From assembly GCF_017592475.1 (NCBI RefSeq), contig NZ_JAGFNP010000002.1:459135-523134 (forward strand): a stretch of DNA of 64,000 nt. Direction: 5' to 3'. Below the pieces are notes generated by a model that was given only the letters and a program-made list of their open reading frames with translations, had not been told where the DNA came from and searched no databases. This stretch comes from Glycomyces niveus (GTDB lineage Bacteria; Actinomycetota; Actinomycetes; Mycobacteriales; Micromonosporaceae). Both the position numbers and the translations under genes were made by a program. The stretch's first letter is position 1; the number at the start of each line of letters is the position of its first letter. Of the stretch, positions 26,206 to 34,493 are shown piece by piece.

Positions 26206-27180
26206 TCACGATTCGGGGAGCTGGAGTCGGTCGACCGCCTCGCGGGAGCGGCGGGCGGGGCGGCGGTCGTAGCGGGCGGTGGTGGCGGGGGAGGCGTGGC
26301 CGACCAGGGACTGGGTGATGGCCAGGTCGACGCCGGCGTCGAGGAGTTCGCCGATGAAGGTGCGGCGGAAGTCGTGCGGGGTGTGGCGGCGCTGCCCGGC
26401 CTCGACCAGGCGTTTCATGAGCAGGTCGGCGATGGCCTGCCCGGTCATGCCCGAGAGGTGCGTGCCGGTGCGGCGCAGCCGCCCGGCCTTGTTGATCGGG
26501 CAGAACAGGGCGCCGGGGTCGTTGCCGCGGATCTGCGTCCACCGGTCGAGGCGGGCCTGGGCGGCCTCGGTGACGTAGACGGCGCGCTCCTTGTTGCCCT
26601 TGCCGACGATGCGGATGGACCGCTCGGCCGGGTCGTAGTCGGCCAGGCGCATCGAGGCGATCTCCGAGCGCCGGCACCCCGTCGAGTACAAGGTGGCGAG
26701 GACGGCGGCGTCGCGGGCGCCGGCCGGGCCGGGGTCGGCGTCGCACGCGTACAGGGCCGCGCCGAGCGCTTCGGCGTCGACGGCCTGGCCGACCGGGAGC
26801 CGCTGGGCTTTGACCGGTTGCAGGTCGCAGGCGCGCTGGTAGTCCTCGGCGGCCATGAGGTCGAGCCGCCACGCTTCCTTAAGGACGCGGCGCAGGGCCG
26901 CGAGGTGCTTGTTGACGTACGCGCCGGACCAGCCCGCGTCGATCATCGCCGCCCGCAGCCGCGACGTGTGCTCGTAGCGCAGCAGATGCCACGGCTGGCC
27001 TTCGCCGACCGCTTCGGGGTCGCCCGAGAGCAGCTGGGCGATGCGGTCGAGGCAGCCGCGCATGGTCCGCCGCGACTCGGCCGACCCGAGCGTGTCGAGG
27101 TAGGCCCGGTACGGATCGGCGCCCGGCCCGCGGGGGGCGGGGGCGGCGGACCAGTCGACACCAATGAGTTCAGCGGCCAT
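26206..27180 (-). CDS. Tyrosine recombinase (phage-integrase family)
   Basis: 324 aa. An N-terminal SAM-like core-binding domain (about 20-115) precedes the catalytic domain with all expected residues: Arg170 in STGCRRSEI, Lys194 in VGKGNKER, His269/Arg272 in HDFRRTF, His295 in LVGHASP and Tyr304 in TTARYDRR. It could act as a XerC/D-like resolvase or as the integrase of a lost element. ATG 27180 is chosen because TATGGT (27193-27188, minus strand) is seven bases upstream. No att repeats, tRNA gene, excisionase or phage genes surround it. Confidence 0.85.
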   Translation of the reverse strand: MAAELIGVDWSAAPAPRGPGADPYRAYLDTLGSAESRRTMRGCLDRIAQLLSGDPEAVGEGQPWHLLRYEHTSRLRAAMIDAGWSGAYVNKHLAALRRVLKEAWRLDLMAAEDYQRACDLQPVKAQRLPVGQAVDAEALGAALYACDADPGPAGARDAAVLATLYSTGCRRSEIASMRLADYDPAERSIRIVGKGNKERAVYVTEAAQARLDRWTQIRGNDPGALFCPINKAGRLRRTGTHLSGMTGQAIADLLMKRLVEAGQRRHTPHDFRRTFIGELLDAGVDLAITQSLVGHASPATTARYDRRPARRSREAVDRLQLPES

Positions 27181-27208
27181 GCGTCCCACCATAACCCAAG
27201 CCCCGCAA

Positions 27209-27742
27209 TCATTCTGGCGTCTCAGCGGCCATGTCCCGCAGCCGGCGGACCGTGCGCAGGTTCCGGGTCGTGGCCGCCGTGTCGCCCAGGGGCTTCCAGA
27301 ACCCCGAACGGTCCAGCGTGGACTTCCCGAGCCCGTCCGGGTAGTACACCCACACCTCCGAGCCGGCCACGACCGCCTCCTCGGGCCGGCCCTCGGGGAC
27401 GGCCAGCGCGGGCGCGGGCCCGGACAGGAACGTCACGGTCACCTTCGCTTCATCGAGGCCGCGCCCGGCGAACGGGTCGGCGTCGATGATGCGGTCGAGT
27501 TCGGCGCCGGTGCGGACCATGACCGGGACCCGGTGCCCGAACTCGGCCTCGATCACACCCGCGATCGCCTCGGCGACCGCTGTGGCGGTGGTGTCGGCGT
27601 CGAGGACGAGGTTCCCCGACTGGATGTAGGTGCGCACCCGGGCGAACCCGGCCTCGGTGAGCGCGGTGCGCAGGCCGGCCATGGGCACCTTGCGGTGCCC
27701 GCCGACGTTCACGCCCCGCAGCAGTGCCGCATAGGTCGTCAC
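27209..27742 (-). CDS. DUF1697 domain-containing protein
   Basis: 177 aa. The DUF1697 opening is exact: TYAALLRGVNVGGHRKVPMAGLRTAL, followed by YIQSGNLVLDAD and the C-terminal WKPLGDTAATTRNLRTVRRL. The family folds as two alpha/beta domains and has no known activity. Monocistronic. Confidence 0.85.
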   Translation of the reverse strand: MTTYAALLRGVNVGGHRKVPMAGLRTALTEAGFARVRTYIQSGNLVLDADTTATAVAEAIAGVIEAEFGHRVPVMVRTGAELDRIIDADPFAGRGLDEAKVTVTFLSGPAPALAVPEGRPEEAVVAGSEVWVYYPDGLGKSTLDRSGFWKPLGDTAATTRNLRTVRRLRDMAAETPE

Positions 27743-27816
27743 GATGTCCCCTCTCGCCGCAATGGACGCAACGTACCCCGACGGTACGACAGGCGCCGGC
27801 GTGGCAAGATCGCGTC

Positions 27817-28236
27817 ATGAGCTCGGCGTTCCACACCACCACCATCGCCGTCCACACCGGACGCCGCGAGACCGTCACGGACCTCACCGGCGCCTGCGAG
27901 GCGTTCCTGACCGAGGCGGGCGCCCGCGACGGCCTGCTCAACGTGTTCGTCCCGCACGCGACCGCCGGGATCGCCGTCATCGAGACCGGCGCGGGGTCGG
28001 ACGAGGACCTCCTGGACGCCCTCGCCGACCTCCTGCCGCGCACCGACCGGTGGCGCCACCAGCACGGCTCGACCGGGCACGGCAGGGACCACGTCCTGCC
28101 GGCCCTGGTCGCCCCGCACGCCACGCTCCCGGTCGTGGCCGGGCGCATCGCGTTGGGCACGTGGCAGTCGGTGCTGCTGGTCGACACCAACCGCGACAAC
28201 CCCGACCGGACCGTGCGCCTGTCCTTCCTCGGCTAG
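27817..28236 (+). CDS. YjbQ-family protein (UPF0047; secondary thiamine-phosphate synthase-like)
   Basis: 139 aa. Motifs: NVFVPHATAGIAVIETGAGSDEDLL, a central H-x-H region (RHQHGSTGHGRDH) and the C-terminal GRIALGTWQSVLLVDTNRDNPDRTV typical of YjbQ. E. coli YjbQ can replace thiamine phosphate synthase weakly in vivo; the physiological role is open. CAAGAT lies six bases before the ATG. The stop codon overlaps the opposing aldo-keto reductase stop in CTAG. Confidence 0.88.
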   Translation: MSSAFHTTTIAVHTGRRETVTDLTGACEAFLTEAGARDGLLNVFVPHATAGIAVIETGAGSDEDLLDALADLLPRTDRWRHQHGSTGHGRDHVLPALVAPHATLPVVAGRIALGTWQSVLLVDTNRDNPDRTVRLSFLG

Positions 28237-29198
28237 GCCGCGTCGGTCATGCGCGCCCACTGCCCCGGGTCGAGCTTCAACTCGAGTCCGGCGGCGGCTT
28301 CGTCGAGCTGCGCGACCGACGAGACCCCGACCAGCGGGATGACCGGTGCGTCGTGCCCGGCCAGCCACGCCAGCACCACCTGGTTGCGCGAGGCGCCCGT
28401 CTCCGCCGCGACCTCGTCGAGCACGCGCAGGCGCGCGGTCGTGCCGGGGTGCTCGTAGTGGTCGCCGAGCGGCTTGGCCGGGTTGGTGTACGCGCCCGAC
28501 AGGAGCGATGAGTACGCCAGCAGCGCCGCACCCGGGGTCGCGGCGATGAATTCCAGGTCCGTCGGCGCGGCGTGGACGTGCCCGCCCTCGGGCAGCACCG
28601 TCTCGGGCCGCGGCTTGAGGTACGAGTACCGGTTCTGCATCGCCGTGTACGCCGCCGCCCCCGTCCGGGCGGCGATGCCGCGGGCGCGCTCGACGCGCCA
28701 CGCGGTGTGGTTCGACGCGCCGACCATGCGCGCCTTCCCGTCCCGCACCACCGCGTCGAAGCCCGCGACCGTCGCCTCCAGCGGCGTGCCCGGGTCGTCG
28801 CGGTGCGACCAGAACAGGTCCACCCGGTCGGTGCCCAGCCTGGCCAGCGACTCCTCGAGGCCGGTCGCGATCCGCTCGGGCGTCAACGGCTCCGAATGCT
28901 CCAGGCCCCCGCCCGGGAAGGACGGGCGGCGCCCCACCTTCGTGGCGATGACCAGGTCGTCCCGGTTGCCGCGGGCGGCCAGCCAGCGCCCCAGCAGCAG
29001 CTCCGACTCATCCCCGGTGCCGCCGTCGATCCAGAACATGTAGCAGTTGGCGGTGTCGATGAAATTGCCGCCCAGTTCGACGAACCGGTCCAGAATCGCG
29101 AAGCTCGTGGCCTCGTCCTGCACCCCGCCCAGGGCCATGGCCCCCAGGCACAGGCGCGAGACGCCGATCCGGTCCGGTCCCAATGCGATCCGCTCCAC
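28233..29198 (-). CDS. Aldo/keto reductase
   Basis: 321 aa (beta/alpha)8 barrel oxidoreductase. Motifs: LCLGAMALGG, FVELGGNFIDTANCY (catalytic Asp and Tyr region), ATKVGRRP (Lys), LFWSHRDDP (His-like position), GASNHTAWRVERAR. It reduces carbonyls with NADPH. GTG 29198 has GGAG upstream. It faces the MerR gene at 29293 across a MerR-type promoter, so it is the likely regulated target. Confidence 0.87.
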   Translation of the reverse strand: MERIALGPDRIGVSRLCLGAMALGGVQDEATSFAILDRFVELGGNFIDTANCYMFWIDGGTGDESELLLGRWLAARGNRDDLVIATKVGRRPSFPGGGLEHSEPLTPERIATGLEESLARLGTDRVDLFWSHRDDPGTPLEATVAGFDAVVRDGKARMVGASNHTAWRVERARGIAARTGAAAYTAMQNRYSYLKPRPETVLPEGGHVHAAPTDLEFIAATPGAALLAYSSLLSGAYTNPAKPLGDHYEHPGTTARLRVLDEVAAETGASRNQVVLAWLAGHDAPVIPLVGVSSVAQLDEAAAGLELKLDPGQWARMTDAA

Positions 29199-29224
29199 AG
29201 CGGTCTCCTCTCTTCCGGACCCCG

Positions 29225-29255
29225 ACGCTAGGGCTTGGAGTGGACTCCAACGCAA
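29225..29255 (-). promoter_or_regulatory. MerR-type promoter with 19-bp spacer and internal dyad
   Basis: On the minus strand, TTGCGT (29255-29250), exactly 19 bases, TAGCGT (29230-29225). The spacer region holds the perfect palindrome TTGGAGTGGACTCCAA (29235-29250). An over-long spacer with a central dyad is the hallmark of promoters activated by DNA distortion by MerR proteins. It drives the aldo/keto reductase. Confidence 0.75.
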
Positions 29256-29292
29256 ACCCGCAGGCAGCGGCAGTGGAGTATCGTCGTTGCTT

Positions 29293-29667
29293 GTGGCAGA
29301 CAATGCAACGGCCCCCACCTACACCATCGGCGAATGCGCGCGCCGCTCCGGCTTCACGATGGACACCCTCCGCTACTACGAGCGCATCGGCCTGATCGAC
29401 GCGGTCGGCCGCACCGCGACCGGGCAGCGGCGCTTCACCGACGGCGACCTCGAATGGCTCGGCACCCTCAAATGCCTGCGCGACACCGGCATGCCCGTCG
29501 AGCAGATGGCCCGCTTCGCCGACCTCGTCCGCGACGGCGACCACACCATCCCCGAACGCATCCGCCTCCTCGAAACCCACCGCCTCGCCGTCGACGACCG
29601 TATGGCCGACCTCGCCGCGAAACGCGACTACATCTCCGGGAAGATCGACTACTACCGGTCCGTCTGA
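29293..29667 (+). CDS. MerR-family transcriptional regulator
   Basis: 124 aa. Winged helix TYTIGECARRSGFTMDTLRYYERIGLI (about 9-35), the MerR opening, then RRFTDGDLEWLGTLKCLRDTGMPVEQMARF and a C-terminal dimerisation helix (LETHRLAVDDRMADLAAKRDYISGKIDYY). It has one cysteine besides ECARR, so no evident metal site; effector unknown. GTG start eight bases after TATCGT (29279-29284): leaderless. It likely activates the divergent aldo/keto reductase. Confidence 0.88.
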   Translation: MADNATAPTYTIGECARRSGFTMDTLRYYERIGLIDAVGRTATGQRRFTDGDLEWLGTLKCLRDTGMPVEQMARFADLVRDGDHTIPERIRLLETHRLAVDDRMADLAAKRDYISGKIDYYRSV

Positions 29668-29709
29668 AAACCCCTCGACACCAACGGGGCCCGCGGCGAT
29701 ACTCGACGC

Positions 29710-30453
29710 GTGCACCACCACACCCAGGCGCTGGCGATCGCCGAGCGGCTCGCCGCGGACCTCGCCCCCGGGACGCTCGGGATCGGCCTGTTCGGATCCG
29801 TCGCCAAAGGCACCGACCATCCGCATTCGGACATCGACCTGTTCCTCGCCGTCGACGCCGACCCCGGCACCGAGGTCCGGCAGGTCGAGGGCCGCATGGT
29901 CACCCTCGCGCGCAAGAGCGCCGCCGACCTCGAAGGCGGCCTCGCCCACCCGTGGGAGGCCGTGACCGCCGTCGGCGCCTGGCGCACCGCGCGGATCCTC
30001 CACGACCCCGACGGGCGCATGGCCGACCTCCAAGCCCGCGCCCGCGCCTGGACCTGGGAGTCGATCGGGGCCGAGGCCGACCGGTGGGCGGCACGGGAAC
30101 TGGTCGGCCTCGCCGAGGAAGTCCACAAGACCCACGGCATGCTCGCCCTCGACCGGCCCCGCGCCGCGGCCGCCAACCGGGCGATCCTCGTCCTCCAGCT
30201 CGGCTACGCCCTCGCCGTCGCCGGCCGGCTCGTGTGCGACTCCGAGAACGACCTCTGGGACGCCGTCGCCGCCGCCGAAGGCCCCGACTGGGCCGCCGCC
30301 TGGGACACCGCCGCCGGCGTCCTCCCGGCCGACCACGAGACCGGCTGCCGGGCCGCCCTCGCCCTGTACCGGATCGCCGCCGACCGCCTCGCACACCACC
30401 TCGACGCGGGCGACCGGGCGATCGTCGACACCGCCCGCGACCTCACCATCTGA
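29710..30453 (+). CDS. Nucleotidyltransferase-domain protein (aminoglycoside-nucleotidyltransferase-like)
   Basis: 247 aa. Pol-beta-type nucleotidyltransferase motif GLFGSVAKGTDHPHSDIDLFL (GS at 29-30, metal-binding Asp41 and Asp43), then a helical C-terminal domain (about 110-247) as in kanamycin/lincosamide nucleotidyltransferases. It would transfer a nucleotide from an NTP to a hydroxyl of a small molecule or another protein. First of three tightly spaced genes (10 bp, then 8-bp overlap) with an AAA and an APH kinase; a joint small-molecule modification role is inference only. Confidence 0.75.
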   Translation: MHHHTQALAIAERLAADLAPGTLGIGLFGSVAKGTDHPHSDIDLFLAVDADPGTEVRQVEGRMVTLARKSAADLEGGLAHPWEAVTAVGAWRTARILHDPDGRMADLQARARAWTWESIGAEADRWAARELVGLAEEVHKTHGMLALDRPRAAAANRAILVLQLGYALAVAGRLVCDSENDLWDAVAAAEGPDWAAAWDTAAGVLPADHETGCRAALALYRIAADRLAHHLDAGDRAIVDTARDLTI

Positions 30454-30463
30454 AAGGGACCGC

Positions 30464-31018
30464 TTGCGGCGCCACATCCTCACCGGCACACCGGGTGCCG
30501 GCAAGACCACCATCGCCGGGCTGCTCGCCGCCGCCGGGCACACCGTCGTCCCCGAAACCGCCACCGACCTCATCACACGAGCACAAGCCGCAGGCGACCC
30601 CCTGCCCTGGAACGCCCCGGACTTCCTCGACGCGATCGCCCGCGAGCAGCACCGCAGGCAAGTCCATGCCGACACCTTGCCCGGACCCTCCCAGTACTTC
30701 GACCGGTCCCCGATATGCACGCTCGCGCTGGCGCGGCTGCAAGGCCGCGCGATCGGCCCGGCCCTGACCGCCGAACTCGACCGCATCCGCCGCGAAGCGG
30801 TCTATCAGCGCCGCGTCCTCTTCGTCGAGAACCTCGGGTTCATCACGCACACCGAAGCGCGCCACATCGGCCTCCAAGAAGCGCTCCACTTCGAACAGAT
30901 CCACCGCGACACCTACCGCGAACTCGGCTACGAATGCCTCTCGATCCCGCCCGCGCCCGCACCTGAACGCGCGGCGCTGGTCCTGCACCTGACCGCGGAG
31001 GAGCACACCCGTGCCTGA
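30464..31018 (+). CDS. AAA_28-type P-loop ATPase (NadR/nucleoside-kinase-like)
   Basis: 184 aa. Walker A GTPGAGKT (8-15). The following pattern VVPETATDLITRAQAAGDPLPW, REQHRRQ and FDRSPICTLALARLQ matches the AAA_28 family of small kinases. TTG start with AAAGGGA upstream. The 3' end overlaps the APH gene by 8 bp, so it is co-translated. The substrate is unknown. Confidence 0.75.
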   Translation: MRRHILTGTPGAGKTTIAGLLAAAGHTVVPETATDLITRAQAAGDPLPWNAPDFLDAIAREQHRRQVHADTLPGPSQYFDRSPICTLALARLQGRAIGPALTAELDRIRREAVYQRRVLFVENLGFITHTEARHIGLQEALHFEQIHRDTYRELGYECLSIPPAPAPERAALVLHLTAEEHTRA

Positions 31019-31886
31019 ACCCACCACCGGCATCGTCGAAGCCCTCATCGCCGACCAGTTCCCGCATTGGGCGCACCTGCCCGTGACGCCCGTGCCCCGG
31101 CAAGGCTGGGACAACCGCACCTTCCGCCTCGGCACCGACCTGTCCGTGCGCCTGCCCAGCGCCGCGGCCTATGTCGCGGCCGTCGCCAAAGAAGACCAGT
31201 GCCTGCCCGCCCTCGCCGCGCACCTGCCGCTGCCCGTCCCCGAACCGGTCGCCACCGGCCGCCCCTCCGAGGCGTACCCGCACCCGTGGTCGGTCCGGCG
31301 CTGGCTCGAGGGCGAGACCCTCCTCGACGCCCCGGACGTGGACCGGGGGCGGCTCGCCGACGACCTCGGGAAGATCTTGACGATCCTGCGCGCCGTCCCC
31401 GCCGCCGGCGGCCCCGCGGCCGGGCGGCACTCGTTCTACCGCGGCTGCCACCCCAGCGCCTACGCCGACCAGGTCCAGCGGTCGCTGCGGCTGCTCGAAG
31501 GCGCGGTCGACACCGAAGCGTGCCAAGCGGTCTGGGAGGCGGGGGTGCGCAGCGTGTGGGCGCGGGGACCGGTGTGGTTCCACGGCGACATCGCCCCCGG
31601 GAACCTCCTCACCACCGATGGCGTGCTCTCGGCGCTGATCGACTTCGGCACCTGCGGCGTCGGCGACCCCGCCTGCGACCTGCAGATCGCCTGGACCTAC
31701 TTCACCGGCGACGAACGGCGGCGCTTCCGCGCCGCCGCGGGACTCGACGACGCCACCTGGGCGCGCGCCCGCGCCTGGACCCTCTGGAAGGCCCTCATCA
31801 TGATCGCCGGGATCTCCGGCACCGACGACGACGGCGCCCAGGCCCGCAACCTCGCCGCGGTCCTGGCCGACCCGATCGACGGGTGA
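31011..31886 (+). CDS. Aminoglycoside phosphotransferase-family kinase
   Basis: 291 aa. APH fold: N-lobe GWDNRTFRLGTDLSVRLPS, hinge WSVRRWLEGETL, catalytic loop WFHGDIAPGNLL (His191, Asp193, Asn198), metal site LIDFGTCGVGDPACDLQIAW (Asp211). This subgroup (with VRLPSAAAYV) resembles streptomycin/hygromycin-like and macrolide phosphotransferase relatives; a true resistance function is unproven. GTG start inside the AAA gene. Confidence 0.8.
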   Translation: MPEPTTGIVEALIADQFPHWAHLPVTPVPRQGWDNRTFRLGTDLSVRLPSAAAYVAAVAKEDQCLPALAAHLPLPVPEPVATGRPSEAYPHPWSVRRWLEGETLLDAPDVDRGRLADDLGKILTILRAVPAAGGPAAGRHSFYRGCHPSAYADQVQRSLRLLEGAVDTEACQAVWEAGVRSVWARGPVWFHGDIAPGNLLTTDGVLSALIDFGTCGVGDPACDLQIAWTYFTGDERRRFRAAAGLDDATWARARAWTLWKALIMIAGISGTDDDGAQARNLAAVLADPIDG

Positions 31887-31889
31887 GCC

Positions 31890-32465
31890 TCAGCGCCGGG
31901 GGCGATGCCGCACGGTCACCCGGGCCTTCGGAGTAGGGCGGGCGACCTCCTCGAACCCGGCGGCCAGGAACAGCGGCAGCGTCCCGGTGTACGAGCCGCC
32001 CGGGCTGCGGTCGACCACCGCGGGGTCGACCGGCACGCCTTCGACGACGGTGGCGCCCCTCCGATAGGCGAAGGCCACGGCGGCGTCCAGCAGCGCGCGG
32101 GACACGCCGCGCCCGCGCCACTGCTCGGGCACGAAGAAACAGGACACCACCCACACGCGGTCCAGATCCCCGGCATCGGGCAGCGGCCGGGTGTCACGGG
32201 CGGTGTTGAGCCGCGGATACGCCGCGCGCGGCGCCACAGCGCACCAGCCGACCGGGGTCCCGCCCGCATAGGCGATCAACCCCGGCGGCCCCTCCTCGAC
32301 GACCTCCCGGGCCGCCTCGGCCCGCGGCCGGCGCAGGCGCTCCCCGCGCTCCTCGCGCCACCACATGCAGTAGCAGCTGCGATTGCCGCCCATCTGCCGC
32401 GCCAGCGCCAGGAAATCCGGCCACCGGTCCGGAACCAGTTCGGCCACCGTCACACGCTCGTCCAC
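31890..32465 (-). CDS. GNAT-family N-acetyltransferase
   Basis: 191 aa. Coenzyme A loop FFVPEQWRGRGVSRALLDAAVAFA (R-G-x-G pattern) and the preceding WVVSCFF strand. The N-terminal CYCMWWREERGE segment occurs in a GNAT subgroup of unknown substrate. GTG start with TAGGTT (32478-32473, minus strand) seven bases before it: leaderless. Convergent with the APH gene, separated by 3 bp. Confidence 0.78.
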   Translation of the reverse strand: MDERVTVAELVPDRWPDFLALARQMGGNRSCYCMWWREERGERLRRPRAEAAREVVEEGPPGLIAYAGGTPVGWCAVAPRAAYPRLNTARDTRPLPDAGDLDRVWVVSCFFVPEQWRGRGVSRALLDAAVAFAYRRGATVVEGVPVDPAVVDRSPGGSYTGTLPLFLAAGFEEVARPTPKARVTVRHRPRR

Positions 32466-32526
32466 GCCATCGAACCTATCGCCCGCCGCCCGACGGGGGA
32501 GCGGCTCGCGCCGAAACGCCGCCGGC

Positions 32527-33027
32527 CTACCGCATCGGGGGCTCGCCGACCAGGCCGCGCGCGTAGTTCACCGTGGACCGCTGATAACGCGGCAGGTGCG
32601 GGGCGAGGGCGATGAGCGCGACCGACAGGCCCTCCCGGTCGCGGCCGAGCTTCGCGAGCGTCAACGCCTCGCACATCGCGAGCGCGCCGTCGTACTCGTC
32701 CGAGCCGCGCCCCCGCTCCTCGGCGAGCAACGCGAGCGCCCGCTCGGGGTGGCCGGTCTCGCGCAGCGACGACGCCAACTGGATCGACACCCGCCGGCGC
32801 CGCACACCGGCAAGCCCGGCCTCGACGGCCCGCTCGTAGTAGCCCACGGCGGCCTCGGTGTACCCGGTCGAATCATGGGCGGACCCGACCTCGAACAGCG
32901 CCACCGGATCCTCCGGGTCGCACTCGGCGGCCAGATCCAGCATCGCCCGCACGAACTCGTCGCGGCCCATCGCGTCCAGCCGCTCCCACAACGCGGCGAC
33001 CCGCGCCTCCCAAGCCTCACCAGTCAT
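32527..33027 (-). CDS. Tetratricopeptide-repeat protein
   Basis: 166 aa, all helical. Recognisable TPR units: DPVALFEVGSAHDSTGYTEAAVGYYERAVEAGL and RVSIQLASSLRETGHPERALALLAEE. The family is known in actinobacteria as stand-alone TPR proteins, with a protein-protein interaction role inferred. TAGGGT (33041-33036, minus strand) is eight bases before the ATG. Confidence 0.75.
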   Translation of the reverse strand: MTGEAWEARVAALWERLDAMGRDEFVRAMLDLAAECDPEDPVALFEVGSAHDSTGYTEAAVGYYERAVEAGLAGVRRRRVSIQLASSLRETGHPERALALLAEERGRGSDEYDGALAMCEALTLAKLGRDREGLSVALIALAPHLPRYQRSTVNYARGLVGEPPMR

Positions 33028-33038
33028 AGCCGCGAACC

Positions 33039-33782
33039 CTACGCGGGCACCTGGAACCCGTCCGGCAGCGCCCCCAGCGACCCCAGCAGCACCAGCCGTT
33101 CCTCCGCGTCCAGCGCCTCGTACACCGGCGCATCGAGACGGTTCGTCTCCGCCTCGATCGCCTCCCGCTGCGGCCCCGGCCCCAGCGCCTGGATCTCCGC
33201 CGCCGTCAAACCCGCCGCGGCCCACGCCGCGCGGTGCGCATCCGCGCGGTGGTGGCGCAGCGCCTCCAACCGCACCGCCAGGCGCGCCGCGGCCGAAGCG
33301 CCCGGCCGCTCCCACACCGGCGTCAACGCCCGGAACACCGGACCGCCCGACGCCTGCCCGGCCTCCAGCAGCCGCTCCACCAACGGCAGCGCCGCCTCGA
33401 CCGCCGCCAGACCCGGCAGCGACGGGCTCGGCCGGTACGACCAGCACCGCTCCGCCGCCGCACCCAGCACCTCGTCCACCGCCGACACGAGCTCACGGCC
33501 CGGCCCCGTCAAACGCCAGCAGCCGTCCACGAGCTCGACCAGCCCCTGCGCCTGCGTCGCCTCCGGATCGAAACCCGTGTACACCACCCGCGCCGCCAGC
33601 GCCGTCTCCGGCACCGGATGGTCCAGCAGCGCGGCGAACAGATCGATCTCCACTCCCGGCACCAGCCCGCGAGCCGCATACAAGGCACGGACCTCCGCCC
33701 GCGAGGCATGCCGCACCGCCACATGCAGACGGTCCACCACCGGACGGATCACAGCGGCATACGAAGCGAGCGGATGCGACAT
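33039..33782 (-). CDS. Uncharacterised protein with SCO6745-like / winged-helix features
   Basis: 247 aa. A winged-helix-like stretch (about 55-100; GLVELVDGCWRLTGPGRELV) is followed by LRHHRADAHRAAWAAAGLTAAEIQAL and EAETNRLDAPVYEAL, which resemble the HRGDGH and EaaTDrLa motifs of SCO6745-family proteins but in a different order. Function unknown. ATG 33782 is favoured because GGAGG lies five bases upstream; an in-frame GTG at 33794 overlaps that site. It is divergent from the maleylpyruvate isomerase-like gene. Confidence 0.55.
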   Translation of the reverse strand: MSHPLASYAAVIRPVVDRLHVAVRHASRAEVRALYAARGLVPGVEIDLFAALLDHPVPETALAARVVYTGFDPEATQAQGLVELVDGCWRLTGPGRELVSAVDEVLGAAAERCWSYRPSPSLPGLAAVEAALPLVERLLEAGQASGGPVFRALTPVWERPGASAAARLAVRLEALRHHRADAHRAAWAAAGLTAAEIQALGPGPQREAIEAETNRLDAPVYEALDAEERLVLLGSLGALPDGFQVPA

Positions 33783-33821
33783 GACAGCCTCCACAAGGCA
33801 GAGAGGATAGGATCAGCCCCC

Positions 33822-34493
33822 ATGATGCCACCCGCACCGCTCACCGCGCTCGCCGCCGAAACCGCACGACTGTCCCTGGCGCTCAACGACATCACCGACT
33901 GGAACGCCCCCACCCGCTGCGAACCCTGGGACGCCGGGGCGCTCCTCGCCCACATCACCGGGACCCTCGCCCGCCTCGACACCATGCTCGACGCCCCCGA
34001 ACCCCCCGCGGCCACCGTCGACGCCGCCGGCTACTACCGGCCCGACGAACGCTTCTCACCCGCCGTCAACGACATCCGCATCGACTCGGCCACCCAAGCC
34101 GCCCGCGCCGGGGGAGCAGCCCTCACCGCCGACTTCGACGCCACCTGCCACCGCATCCTCACCCGCTGCGCCGAACAAGCACCCGGACGCCGCGTCACCA
34201 CCCGCCACGGCGACCCCATGACCCTCGACGACTTCCTCACCACCCGCGTCGTCGAAACCGCCGTCCACGGCATCGACCTCGCCGACGCCCTCCACCGACC
34301 CCGCTGGACCACCCCCGAAGCCGCCGCACACGTCACCGCCCTCCTCCTCGGCCCCGACCACGACACCGCGCTGGCCGCCCTCGGCCTCGACAAGGTCGCG
34401 TTCATCGCCAAGGCCACCGGCCGCGACGCGTTCACCCCAGCCGAACAGGCCGCGGTCGAAGCGCGCGGGATCACCTGGCTCGCACTCGGCTAA
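33822..34493 (+). CDS. Maleylpyruvate isomerase/mycothiol-dependent (DinB-superfamily) protein
   Basis: 223 aa. N-terminal four-helix DinB-like metal domain: TRCEPWDAGALLAHITGTLARL (first His ligand), VVETAVHGIDLADAL (second His). This is the actinobacterial TIGR03083 type that uses mycothiol in S-transfer or isomerisation. The exact reaction cannot be assigned. TAGGAT (33808-33813) lies eight bases before the ATG: leaderless. Confidence 0.78.
   Translation: MMPPAPLTALAAETARLSLALNDITDWNAPTRCEPWDAGALLAHITGTLARLDTMLDAPEPPAATVDAAGYYRPDERFSPAVNDIRIDSATQAARAGGAALTADFDATCHRILTRCAEQAPGRRVTTRHGDPMTLDDFLTTRVVETAVHGIDLADALHRPRWTTPEAAAHVTALLLGPDHDTALAALGLDKVAFIAKATGRDAFTPAEQAAVEARGITWLALG

Noticed and set aside
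26206..27180. Integrative element or prophage around the tyrosine recombinase
   Set aside because: No phage, relaxase or excisionase genes and no flanking direct repeats were seen; neighbours are ordinary housekeeping genes.
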